Origin: Paenibacillus sp. JQZ6Y-1
Lineage (GTDB): Bacteria > Bacillota > Bacilli > Paenibacillales > Paenibacillaceae
Direction of reading: 5' to 3'
Length of the DNA: 64,000 nucleotides
Assembly (NCBI RefSeq): GCF_040719145.1
Contig: NZ_JBFDUZ010000002.1
Span: forward strand, 496,001-560,000
The notes beneath the pieces are model-generated. The model ran no database searches, was not told where the DNA came from, and saw nothing but the letters and a program-made list of their open reading frames with translations. Made by a program: the position numbers and the translations under genes. This document shows, piece after piece, positions 52,812 through 60,522 of this stretch. Numbering within the stretch: position 1 is the first letter of the stretch; every line of letters begins with the position of its first letter.

Positions 52812-54404
52812 ATGTATTGTGGCAATTGTGGTACTCCTACGGAGAAAGACTGGGCATTCTGCAAGCAATGCGGACACCCGATTGAACAAACCAATCCAAC
52901 AACCGAAACAACCGATACAAACGTCATGACCGACAACGAACCGGCGATGATGACCGCGGATACACCAGCAGCGTCCGACATTCCGGTAACAAGTCCGGCA
53001 GCACCACGAGCACCATTATCCAAAACAGCCAAGCGGAATCTGTTCATTGGCGGCGGTGTACTGGTGCTGGCGCTGGCAGCATTCCTGATTTTGCGTCTGA
53101 CGAACGGTCCGAGTACACCAGAACAGCTGGCAGAAAAACTCAATGCTGCGGTCAATGCAGGCGATGCTAGTCAGCTGGCGTCATATTTGGATGACAAAGA
53201 TTCACCGCTGCATGATCAACAGAAAATCGCTTTGCTGACCGAAGCACTCAAAAATGAAGATACCCGCGAAGAATACGAGTATGAGATTAGCGAGGCACTG
53301 GATGAAGCGAAGATCAATGAAGAAGATAGCGCTTCTGCTGCCGATGCGCTCAAAAAGCAGCTTCAAGCCGTACTCAGCAATGATTCTAGTTGGATCACCT
53401 TTGCACCAGAACAATCGTGGCGCGGTACTCGCTGGTCGGTACACATCGAACCAGTAGAAGTAGGCAACGACGTATCTTATATGCAGGAAGGTGTCAAATC
53501 AACGCTCAAAATTGGCGATCTGACATCCAGCAGCGATACACTGAGCGATCTGTGGCCAGCAGTCTACAATTACACTGCCACCATCGACGGAACCTATGCA
53601 AGTGTACCAGCGCAAGGAACGGTCAAAGCCTTCAACGTCAAGCGTGTAAACGAAACCGAGCTGGATCAGCAAAAGATTCCGTCCATCACACTGCTAATGC
53701 CAGATGGCGATGCAAAGGTCACGCTGAACGATAAACCGGTCAGCAGCGATCAGGGCGACTATGTGACCATTTTCCCTGCACCTACGGAAGCCAAATTCAC
53801 CGTTAGCACTAGCGTACAAGGCGTCGATCTCAAGGGCGACCTGACGGTCACACCGACAGACGATCAAAACTACGATCTGAGTAAAGTATTGCAGCAGCCG
53901 ATTGCGGAGAAGGCACTGGACATCGTGTACAATGCGTCCGACAGTCTGGCAACAGCAATCAATACAAGCAATCCTAAAGCGCTCAAAGATGTGAATCCCG
54001 ATTCGGATTACTACAACCGTGCGACATGGGAGATGAACGAATTCACGTCCGCGCCTAAGTACAAGCTGAAAAAGGTTGTTATTGATCTTGATTCCGTCGA
54101 TATCCGTAGCGACGGCATTCAGTTGACTGCGACGCAAGTCTACAAACGAACCAATGAAGATGGCTCCGTCGAAGACAAAAATGTAAATTGGGATTATACC
54201 ATCACCCAGCAGCCGAATACTGATCATTGGTGGGTACATTCCGGCTACGCAGGCTGGAACAATGCGATTGGTTCCCAGCACACGATCGATAAGTCTGCGA
54301 CGGACTCGTCTTCCGCAGCATCTGATTCCTCATCCACATCATCCGACACATCCTCTGATGCAGCACCATCGGATGAAGCAAGCACAACAACAGACGCAAC
54401 CTAA
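52812..54404 (+). CDS. TcaA/YvbJ-like zinc-ribbon membrane protein
   Basis: A 530-residue protein. Zinc ribbon Cys3-x2-Cys6 ... Cys17-x2-Cys20, a Thr/Pro-rich linker, one membrane helix (about 76-96) and an extracellular part of about 430 residues with repeated beta domains resembling TcaA of Staphylococcus and YvbJ of Bacillus, proteins linked to cell-wall stress and glycopeptide response. A Ser/Asp-rich tail of about 40 residues ends the protein. ATG at 52812 has AGAGAGGAAGAG upstream; a 9-residue longer start at 52785 overlaps this ribosome site. Probably in an operon with the preceding zinc-ribbon protein. Confidence 0.78.
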   Translation: MYCGNCGTPTEKDWAFCKQCGHPIEQTNPTTETTDTNVMTDNEPAMMTADTPAASDIPVTSPAAPRAPLSKTAKRNLFIGGGVLVLALAAFLILRLTNGPSTPEQLAEKLNAAVNAGDASQLASYLDDKDSPLHDQQKIALLTEALKNEDTREEYEYEISEALDEAKINEEDSASAADALKKQLQAVLSNDSSWITFAPEQSWRGTRWSVHIEPVEVGNDVSYMQEGVKSTLKIGDLTSSSDTLSDLWPAVYNYTATIDGTYASVPAQGTVKAFNVKRVNETELDQQKIPSITLLMPDGDAKVTLNDKPVSSDQGDYVTIFPAPTEAKFTVSTSVQGVDLKGDLTVTPTDDQNYDLSKVLQQPIAEKALDIVYNASDSLATAINTSNPKALKDVNPDSDYYNRATWEMNEFTSAPKYKLKKVVIDLDSVDIRSDGIQLTATQVYKRTNEDGSVEDKNVNWDYTITQQPNTDHWWVHSGYAGWNNAIGSQHTIDKSATDSSSAASDSSSTSSDTSSDAAPSDEASTTTDAT

Positions 54405-54445
54405 TCGCAATCAACAGCTCATTTTGCTACGATGATGAGCAACAC

Positions 54446-54520
54446 AAAAAGCATCCCTTTCTAAGCGGATTGGCGCCAACTGTACTGGTTTCCCATCTGC
54501 TATCTGAAAGGGATGCTTTG
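54446..54520. terminator. Terminator between TcaA-like and GNAT genes
   Basis: Arms AAAGCATCCCTTTC and GAAAGGGATGCTTT with a partly folded loop of about 44 bases; A-rich before and T-rich after, serving convergent genes. Confidence 0.7.
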
Positions 54521-54539
54521 TTATGTGGTCATGCGTGGA

Positions 54540-55088
54540 TCAGTCCCGTGGATTCACAATCCCCAGCGTCACATGATCCTGCCAGACGCCGTTGATCTTT
54601 ACATTTTTACGAGCCAAGCCTTCGCGTGCAAAGCCCACCTTTTCCAACACGCGGAGTGACCCGATATTATGCGGCATCACGCCCGCTTCCAGCCGATGAA
54701 GATGCAATTCCTCAAACGCATAATCCACCACCATCTTCACCGCCGCCGTCATAATGCCCTTACCATTATGCAGATGATTCAGAAAATACCCAATCCAGCA
54801 GCTCTGCAAATTGTCTCGCACTACCTCCGTCAGCATAATCAGCCCGATGATCTGCTCCGTCTCTCGGTGTACAATCACAAACCAATACCCAACATCCTGC
54901 GCCGCTCGTTCCATCCGTTTACGAGCCAATTCCTGCTGTCCTTCTAGCGTATAAAAGGATTCTTCCCGTGCTCCGGTAAATTGTTGGAAAAACTCACGGT
55001 TAGCGGTTTCCATATCCAGCAGTTGTGCGGCATCCTCCACCTGCACCAATCGCACCTGAATGGTTTCATTTTGCATCATAGTCTTCAT
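54540..55088 (-). CDS. GNAT acetyltransferase, RimJ/RimL type
   Basis: A 182-residue acetyltransferase of the ribosomal-protein-alanine/spermidine type. Gly-Tyr-Phe-Leu-Asn, Val-Val-Asp-Tyr-Ala-Phe-Glu-Glu-Leu-His-Leu-His-Arg-Leu-Glu-Ala and Asn-Ile-Gly-Ser-Leu-Arg-Val-Leu-Glu-Lys-Val-Gly-Phe form the acetyl-CoA-binding core. Such enzymes acetylate protein N-termini or small amines. AAAGGAG is upstream of ATG 55088. Single gene. Confidence 0.9.
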   Translation of the reverse strand: MKTMMQNETIQVRLVQVEDAAQLLDMETANREFFQQFTGAREESFYTLEGQQELARKRMERAAQDVGYWFVIVHRETEQIIGLIMLTEVVRDNLQSCWIGYFLNHLHNGKGIMTAAVKMVVDYAFEELHLHRLEAGVMPHNIGSLRVLEKVGFAREGLARKNVKINGVWQDHVTLGIVNPRD

Positions 55089-55277
55089 ACTTCATCGCTC
55101 CTTTTGCTTATTGCGTTGTCCAAGCCCATCTGCATTGCAGATCCTAACCTCGCCATGCGACAACGAACGATTGCCGCCATCTTGTTGACTACCATATCCG
55201 ATTGCTTACCACATCTGAGACTCTGCCCGCCGTATCACCCAATGCTGCCATCCCATACCAACGCTGTAAACCACGTC

Positions 55278-55309
55278 AAAAAAACCACAGGCAACAACGT
55301 CCTGTGGTT
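55278..55309 (-). terminator. Terminator of the small peptide gene
   Basis: Nine-base arms AACCACAGG and CCTGTGGTT with a T7 run on the minus strand, 37 bases after the stop of the 63-residue peptide gene. Confidence 0.8.
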
Positions 55310-55345
55310 ACGTTTCACGCTTTATACCAAATGAGTTCACAGGCG

Positions 55346-55537
55346 TTAACCTGCGTGCAGTTCCGGTGCTTCTGTTCCACTCCGTTCGTAGACAACGGTT
55401 GTGGGAAAAGAAAGCCTGCACACAAGTCGGCAATATCCAGTTTTGGACAGAGCAATCCCGTTGACACCCGCTGCAAAAAACACAGCGGTTGAATAACCGA
55501 CGCCTGCGGACAGGGAAGAGAGTACTCTTTTCTTCAC
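55346..55537 (-). CDS. Small peptide with export-like N-terminus, 63 aa (GTG start)
   Basis: A 63-residue reading frame starting with GTG at 55537, seven bases after AAAGGAGG, and followed by a clear terminator. The N-terminus (Met-Lys-Lys-Arg, then a hydrophobic stretch Val-Gly-Tyr-Ser-Thr-Ala-Val-Phe-Phe-Ala-Ala-Gly) looks like an export signal, and the C-terminal half holds two Cys (Tyr-Cys-Arg-Leu-Val-Cys-Arg) and ends Glu-Leu-His-Ala-Gly. It may be a secreted signalling or antimicrobial peptide precursor, but no family is recognised. The longer frame to 55663 has no start support. Two long direct repeats lie upstream at 55581 and 55623. Confidence 0.6.
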   Translation of the reverse strand: MKKRVLSSLSAGVGYSTAVFFAAGVNGIALSKTGYCRLVCRLSFPTTVVYERSGTEAPELHAG

Positions 55538-55580
55538 GGGATTGCCTCCTTTAACAAGAGATTTGGATGGTGCAGGGACA

Positions 55581-55644
55581 CAATACTGTATGAGACAGTG
55601 TGGGATGAATGGTCGCGTGCCAACATTGTATTGGACAGTGTATG
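55581..55644. promoter_or_regulatory. Direct repeats upstream of the small peptide gene
   Basis: Two about 21-base imperfect direct repeats (55581-55602 and 55623-55644), both reading tGTAT-x-x-GACAGTGT on the + strand, 42 bases apart, about four DNA turns. They sit 45-110 bases before the gene and could be paired operators. Confidence 0.5.
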
Positions 55645-55664
55645 TATAATGGGCATGTGCCAAT

Positions 55665-55990
55665 ATGGCATCGAACTATACAAAGATTATAGCTATATCC
55701 CAAGTTGTTATGTCCTAGCTTTTTTCTGAGCTTGCTATTGTAAATCTATTCCGAGTTTGCTACTTGCCTGCTATTATATCTGCTCTTATTATGCTTTTCA
55801 AATGAGTATGTAGACTATTCCATATAGCATCAGCCATCTTTTTCGTTCAACCAACGTGCGTTTGCGTAGGATTAGCGGCTGTGCGGGTATACAATAGAAG
55901 AATAACATGGATATACAGATCGACCTGCACGATACGAATAAGATAAGCGCCTATCGTTGATCCAAGTCACCTATCATCCGTTGAACAGGA
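55665..55990. other. Intergenic region without recognised gene
   Basis: About 325 bases between the small peptide gene and the universal stress gene. Only weak -10-like boxes are seen. No gene, RNA or repeat could be supported. Confidence 0.5.
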
Positions 55991-55999
55991 GTGTTGATG

Positions 56000-56419
56000 A
56001 TGTACAATCATATTCTGATTGCCGCCGATGGTTCTAGCAATGCCGTTCGTGCTGCCACCGAAGCCGTCCAGCTAGCACAATTGAATCCACAGGCGACCGT
56101 GGAAGTACTGTTCGTCGTCGATCCAGATAAAGTCAAAGACGAAGTGCTGCATGCTCACAGCCACGACGAGATCCAATACCATCGTCAGGAAAAGGTACAG
56201 CCGATCCTCGACACCTTCCATCAGGCAGGGATTGAGCCGAAGCTGACCACCATCAATGGCGACCCCGGTTCCACGATTGTCGATTATGCACACAAGCATA
56301 ACGTCGATCTCATCGTCATCGGTTCCCGTGGACTGAATGCTCTGCAAGAGCTTGTTCTCGGCAGCGTCAGCCATAAAGTCGCCCAGCGTGCCCACTGCCC
56401 TGTCTTACTCGTCAAATAA
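56000..56419 (+). CDS. Universal stress protein, UspA family
   Basis: A 139-residue Usp with the ATP-binding type signature Gly-Ser-Arg-Gly-Leu-x-x-Leu-x-Glu-Leu-x-Leu-Gly-Ser-Val-Ser and the N-terminal Ile-Ala-Ala-Asp-Gly-Ser. Such proteins form dimers and help survival under stress. ATG at 56000 is eight bases after AGGAG; ATG 55997 and GTG 55991 are alternatives in the same frame. Single gene. Confidence 0.92.
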   Translation: MYNHILIAADGSSNAVRAATEAVQLAQLNPQATVEVLFVVDPDKVKDEVLHAHSHDEIQYHRQEKVQPILDTFHQAGIEPKLTTINGDPGSTIVDYAHKHNVDLIVIGSRGLNALQELVLGSVSHKVAQRAHCPVLLVK

Positions 56420-56648
56420 TCCGGCATGAAGCGCATAAAACAATTCAAATCTACAGGCAATTCACCGCGTTCAACATGATAGCGCGCTAACAGCTCATCT
56501 CCGTTGTATTGCCACCTTGCCGTTCTTAAACCGCAGCAGGTGAGGATAAACAGATGAGGCTGACTTTTCATCGTCTCACCGTTCTACTATGATAGAAACA
56601 TACAATGTATACCGAGCTATTGATCTTATTTCAAAAGGAGACTTACTC

Positions 56649-57119
56649 ATGAGTGAACTGCAACTCGGACAACCTGCACCGGATTTTACATTGGAAGCAT
56701 CCGGCGGCAACGAAATCTCCCTGAGCGATTACCGTGGCAAAAAAGTTGTGCTCTACTTTTACCCGAAAGATAACACCACTGGCTGTACCCAAGAAGCCTG
56801 CGACTTTCGCGACAGTACTGCGGGCTACGAGCAATATGGCGCCGTCGTGCTAGGCATCAGCCCAGATAGCGTTACCTCCCACGACAAATTCGTCGCCAAA
56901 CATGAGCTACCCTTCCCACTATTATCCGACCCTGATCACGCAGTTGCCGAAGCTTACGGTGTATGGCAATTGAAAAAGATGTACGGCAAGGAATACGAAG
57001 GCATCGTACGCTCTACTTTCCTGATCGACGAAGAGGGGAATCTACAGCAGGAATGGCGCAATGTGAAGGTGAAGGGGCATATTGAGAAGGTGCTTCAGGC
57101 AGTACAAGGACAAGCATGA
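56649..57119 (+). CDS. bcp: Thiol peroxidase, Bcp/PrxQ type
   Basis: A 156-residue peroxiredoxin reducing hydroperoxides. Peroxidatic Cys46 in Thr-Thr-Gly-Cys-Thr-Gln-Glu-Ala and resolving Cys51 five residues later give the PrxQ intra-helix pair, with Phe-Tyr-Pro-Lys-Asp and Arg-Ser-Thr-Phe-Leu-Ile-Asp also conserved. AAAGGAG stands before ATG 56649; the frame to 56589 has no ribosome site. The residue before the motif is Thr where most relatives have Pro. Confidence 0.94.
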   Translation: MSELQLGQPAPDFTLEASGGNEISLSDYRGKKVVLYFYPKDNTTGCTQEACDFRDSTAGYEQYGAVVLGISPDSVTSHDKFVAKHELPFPLLSDPDHAVAEAYGVWQLKKMYGKEYEGIVRSTFLIDEEGNLQQEWRNVKVKGHIEKVLQAVQGQA

Positions 57120-57130
57120 TGAAATACGAT

Positions 57131-57164
57131 AAAGACCGAACTCGTATTGATGAGTTCGGTCTTT
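57131..57164. terminator. Terminator between bcp and the secreted-protein pair
   Basis: Thirteen-base arms AAAGACCGAACTC and GAGTTCGGTCTTT with an 8-base loop, usable from both sides. Confidence 0.85.
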
Positions 57165-57173
57165 ATCAAAAAC

Positions 57174-57830
57174 TTATTTTATAAATTCATTTATAGCTTC
57201 CGTTTTGAGAGTGTTGAAATGTTCGGTATCCTCACCAATATAATCTAAATTTTCTAATTCTGAAGAAGTTATGGTATTGGCTGTGAATTGTTGTGCTGCT
57301 TGTTGCTCTTGTATATTAAATTTACCTTGATAAACACCTCGAACAGTATACGTGTCTTCTCCAGTTTTACGTAAGAAAAGAAGATAGGGATCTACGTCAT
57401 TCATTTTTACATAACCCTCAATATTCTCATATACTCCATTATCAATTCTGCCATGTTCCATAACAGTTATCAAACTACCATTTCCAATCTCTCCTTTTAC
57501 AACCTTATCAATTTTAAAAGGAGTTTTACCCATTGTGTCTATGACTTCTCCTGAGTCGGTTTTGATCTCATAAACATTTTGTTTGTCTACTGCATGACCT
57601 GTAACGATAATATCTGATTGGTCTGCTAGACTATTAATATTTTCATAGTAAGGGATTTTAGCATGAGAACTAGCGAGTTCATACTTCTTATCATTAGAGA
57701 TAGTTGTTTTATTCTGTGCTACAGATATTGGTTTTGCTTCTGTAGTAGTTTCATGTAAGCTTGCTGCCACTATACCAGATATTGCTACCAACGATGTGAG
57801 TCCAATTAATAATTTTTTCAAGTGAATCAC
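57174..57830 (-). CDS. Secreted protein of unknown function, partner of a metalloprotease
   Basis: A 218-residue exported protein with a signal peptide (about residues 1-24). The mature part has a core with Asp-Ile-Ile-Val-Thr-Gly-His-Ala and a Tyr-Leu-Leu-Phe-Leu-Arg-Lys segment, a pattern seen in cardiolipin/cell-surface 'CopC-like' Bacillus proteins that lack a known function. AT-rich, like the adjacent protease gene, from which it is separated by nine bases. It could be an inhibitor, substrate or chaperone of that protease, but this is context only. Confidence 0.65.
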   Translation of the reverse strand: MIHLKKLLIGLTSLVAISGIVAASLHETTTEAKPISVAQNKTTISNDKKYELASSHAKIPYYENINSLADQSDIIVTGHAVDKQNVYEIKTDSGEVIDTMGKTPFKIDKVVKGEIGNGSLITVMEHGRIDNGVYENIEGYVKMNDVDPYLLFLRKTGEDTYTVRGVYQGKFNIQEQQAAQQFTANTITSSELENLDYIGEDTEHFNTLKTEAINEFIK

Positions 57831-57839
57831 TCCTTAAAT

Positions 57840-58448
57840 TTAGTACTTATAATCTACATTTGCATAATCCAAAGATGTTGGACCACCATATTTAGTTACT
57901 CGAGTAGCTGCCATTACGGAATTAGCTTCATCGGGTTGATGGCGAAGATTTAGAGTATGTCCTAGTTCATGTACCGCAACATCTAGTACTTCATTAGAAG
58001 AACTCAGTGTTTGAATGTTTCTATTAGCCATTATTAAATTTGCGCTATAGTAAGAGACGGAAGGATTATCAACTTGAGAACCGGTCACCAATTTACCAGA
58101 TGAATCGTAAGGTTTTACTACTCCGTAGTATTCCAAATTTGCATCATTCGTTGCGTAAAATCTTAGTGAAGCATTGCTCATAGAAGAAGCTTTTGAATAA
58201 CCGATGTTAGCAGCAGCTGCGGCATCCCATTTGGCTCTAGCATTACTTAGGATAGTTTCATACCCTAATCCAGCAACAGAAGAATCATTATACCAAGGCA
58301 TGGCAGCAATCTTTGTTTTTGAAAAACCTTGGTTTTTAAAAAAGGCATTGTCTCCATTATATTCGGCGGCGTGCGTTACCGAAGGAAGAAGAACAATAGT
58401 GGAAATTGAAATTCCAAGTAGTGAAGCTAAGGCTTTCTTTCTAAACAT
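57840..58448 (-). CDS. Secreted zinc metalloprotease (matrixin-like)
   Basis: A 202-residue exported protease. Signal peptide about residues 1-27; the zinc motif His160-Glu161-x2-His164-x5-His170 (His-Glu-Leu-Gly-His-Thr-Leu-Asn-Leu-Arg-His) and the Met-turn (Ser-Val-Met179-Ala) are the metzincin/M10-type signature. No clear propeptide cysteine switch is seen, so the whole is unusually short. AGGAGG stands before ATG 58448. The gene is AT-rich compared with its surroundings and forms an operon with the secreted protein downstream. Substrate unknown. Confidence 0.85.
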   Translation of the reverse strand: MFRKKALASLLGISISTIVLLPSVTHAAEYNGDNAFFKNQGFSKTKIAAMPWYNDSSVAGLGYETILSNARAKWDAAAAANIGYSKASSMSNASLRFYATNDANLEYYGVVKPYDSSGKLVTGSQVDNPSVSYYSANLIMANRNIQTLSSSNEVLDVAVHELGHTLNLRHQPDEANSVMAATRVTKYGGPTSLDYANVDYKY

Positions 58449-58589
58449 AAGTATTCCTCCTAAATCTTATAAAAGTACTTTCTAATTAGTGTTGCTTAAT
58501 AGATTAGACGTTAAAAAAAGAAAAAAGTTTCTATTTTATAGAAACTAATTCCTTAATAGATTATTTATGTTAAAAAAATACATTGTAGA

Positions 58590-59231
58590 TTATTCATCCG
58601 ACTTCTTCTTCCCAAACCGATTCACCAGTTGAATGCCCAGCCATCTGCGGTACTTCACAATCACTACCGCCAACACTAGACCAACCAGAACCGCAATCGC
58701 TTCAAAGGAATACTCATGAATCCAGTGAAACACCATATTCCATTGTGGTCCAAAGATCTTGCCCAGCAGCAGAAACACCAGCACCCATAGCATCGCTCCG
58801 CTATACGCATACGCGGCAAAGCGCCAAAACTTATAATTCATTATTCCAGAAAAGTAACCTGTAAAATGCCGCACCCCCGGAATGAAATACCCGACAAACA
58901 CCAGCGTATACCCATACTTGTTAAACCAAGTTTGCGCCTTATCTAGCTTATGCTCTGGCAGTAGAATCCACTTCCCGTATTTGCGCATAAACGGTAAGCC
59001 TGCCTTTTTCCCGATAAAATACGTAATGGTCATCCCGATCGTCGTTCCAGCAAAGGCGCACAGGAGTAACCATCCAAAATGCAAATGCTCCAAATACGAC
59101 AAATAGCCTGCATATGCCATCGTCGTTTCGCCCGGAAAAGGAAGAGCGACAAATTCCAACAGCAGACCTAGAAACAATACCAGATAGCCGTGATGAGTAA
59201 ATAATGATTCCAAATATTCTACAATTCCCAT
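58590..59231 (-). CDS. DedA-family membrane protein
   Basis: A 213-residue membrane protein with about five hydrophobic segments, the Glu-x-Phe/Phe-Pro-Gly-Glu-Thr motif near residue 34 and a Phe-x-Pro-Gly-Val-Arg-His motif characteristic of DedA/Tvp38 proteins, which act as lipid (undecaprenyl phosphate or phospholipid) translocases. GGAGG sits before ATG 59231; the longer reading to 59297 has none. Single gene with chromosomal composition. Confidence 0.92.
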   Translation of the reverse strand: MGIVEYLESLFTHHGYLVLFLGLLLEFVALPFPGETTMAYAGYLSYLEHLHFGWLLLCAFAGTTIGMTITYFIGKKAGLPFMRKYGKWILLPEHKLDKAQTWFNKYGYTLVFVGYFIPGVRHFTGYFSGIMNYKFWRFAAYAYSGAMLWVLVFLLLGKIFGPQWNMVFHWIHEYSFEAIAVLVGLVLAVVIVKYRRWLGIQLVNRFGKKKSDE

Positions 59232-59466
59232 GAGATTGCCTCCACAAGCTAGAATGATCCTCAGTATAGTACAAGGAAGTGGCATTTCTGTGCCCATGTC
59301 CGAATAAGATGGGGCAACCGTTTTCTTCTATTTTCTTCTATAATAACGGAAATTTCCAGTCAGATATGTATAGTATACAATATCTGTGTAACGCGAGTTG
59401 AAGGATCGCACAAGTGCAGGTGGGCGATAGTGCCATTACTATCTCAGTAGCATCGCTTAACGCTAA

Positions 59467-60135
59467 CTACGTAACAGGATGGCTATCGATCCAATCCTGC
59501 ACAGCCTCGAATACCTCGCCTTTACGCTCAGCATAACAGACCAGATGTCCGCTGGCAGGTATAATCACTACTTTCGTATGCGGTGTGCCTAGATGCTCTG
59601 CCAGATACGAAGCGCTTTTGAGTTTGACAAGATGATCTTGATCACCTTGCACAATCAGTGTAGGGATATGGATATGCGGATAGATCGTAAAGGATTCGTG
59701 AACGATCCGATAAAATTCACGTGTTGCTCTGGAAGGCACAACGAACATATTGCGAATATACGCTTTTACCATGGACCACTTCGACAGCGTTCGGATAATC
59801 TGCTGCGGATTGAGTGGGAACACAGGCGCAGCCAGCATTGTTAATGAGCAAATCTGATTCGGATACTTCATCACCAGATGAGCCGCAATGAGTGCGCCTG
59901 TAGAGAAGCCAATCAGATGTATGTGGGAAGACGTAATGAGCAATTGTTTTAATTCAGTCTCGGCGCTCTCTATCCAATGATGACGAGTGGCGTCTCGAAG
60001 CTCGGCTTTGGTGCCACCATGCCCTTGCAAAGTGAATCGTTTGACCTTGTACCCTTGCGTTTCTAAATATTCAGCTAATGGAGATACTTCATGCTCTCCT
60101 CCGGTGAATCCGTGAATCAGCAGACATACGTTCAC
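59467..60135 (-). CDS. Carboxylesterase, Est30-like alpha/beta hydrolase
   Basis: A 222-residue cytoplasmic hydrolase of the small carboxylesterase (Est30/YvaK) type. His-Gly-Phe-Thr-Gly-Gly oxyanion region at residues 8-13, nucleophile in Gly-Phe-Ser-Thr-Gly, Asp in Gly-Asp-Gln-Asp and His in Ser-Gly-His-Leu. It starts with GTG at 60135, preceded by AAAGGAG. Acts on short-chain esters in relatives. Single gene, divergent from guaA. Confidence 0.9.
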   Translation of the reverse strand: MNVCLLIHGFTGGEHEVSPLAEYLETQGYKVKRFTLQGHGGTKAELRDATRHHWIESAETELKQLLITSSHIHLIGFSTGALIAAHLVMKYPNQICSLTMLAAPVFPLNPQQIIRTLSKWSMVKAYIRNMFVVPSRATREFYRIVHESFTIYPHIHIPTLIVQGDQDHLVKLKSASYLAEHLGTPHTKVVIIPASGHLVCYAERKGEVFEAVQDWIDSHPVT

Positions 60136-60423
60136 ATTAAGCTCCTTTGATTTTCATTATTGTAAGATACTTATAGAATACGTGTATTCTTCCAAATACT
60201 AGATTCTTATCATAACGGTTTATCCTGTCCGATGGAAAGTTTAGAAACAGAGTGGAGATTACTCCAGAATGCTGGGAGTGATTGTATTTCAGTATCTACG
60301 TACGAATCAGATCGGTACAGGTGACTCTTTCTCATCGACTTCCTTCGATAAGATGCTCCCTTCTAGCTAGATGTTACTGCCATATCCGTGCTTCTCATTT
60401 AGCTACTATGAAAAAAATAATGA

Positions 60424-60442
60424 GATCATTTGAAAAATGATC
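60424..60442. promoter_or_regulatory. Palindrome upstream of guaA, candidate operator
   Basis: GATCATTT-GAA-AAATGATC, perfect 8-base arms, 20 bases before the -35 box of guaA. Confidence 0.4.
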
Positions 60443-60462
60443 AAATCTAGATACGACAAGCC

Positions 60463-60492
60463 TTGACGGTCTCTTTTAGGGATAGGTATAAT
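60463..60492 (+). promoter_or_regulatory. Predicted sigma-A promoter of guaA
   Basis: TTGACG, an 18-base spacer and a perfect TATAAT (60487-60492), 31 bases before the ATG. The transcript leader would be only about 25 bases, which leaves no room for a purine riboswitch. Confidence 0.75.
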
Positions 60493-60522
60493 TAGACTCA
60501 TTGAAAAGTGGGAGGCACATGA

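Noticed and set aside
55202-55492. + strand frame of 96 codons opposite the small peptide gene
   Set aside because: No ribosome site, and it crosses the minus-strand terminator and peptide gene.
60136-60522. Possible purine riboswitch before guaA
   Set aside because: The predicted promoter leaves only about 25 bases of leader and no purine aptamer core was found upstream of it.
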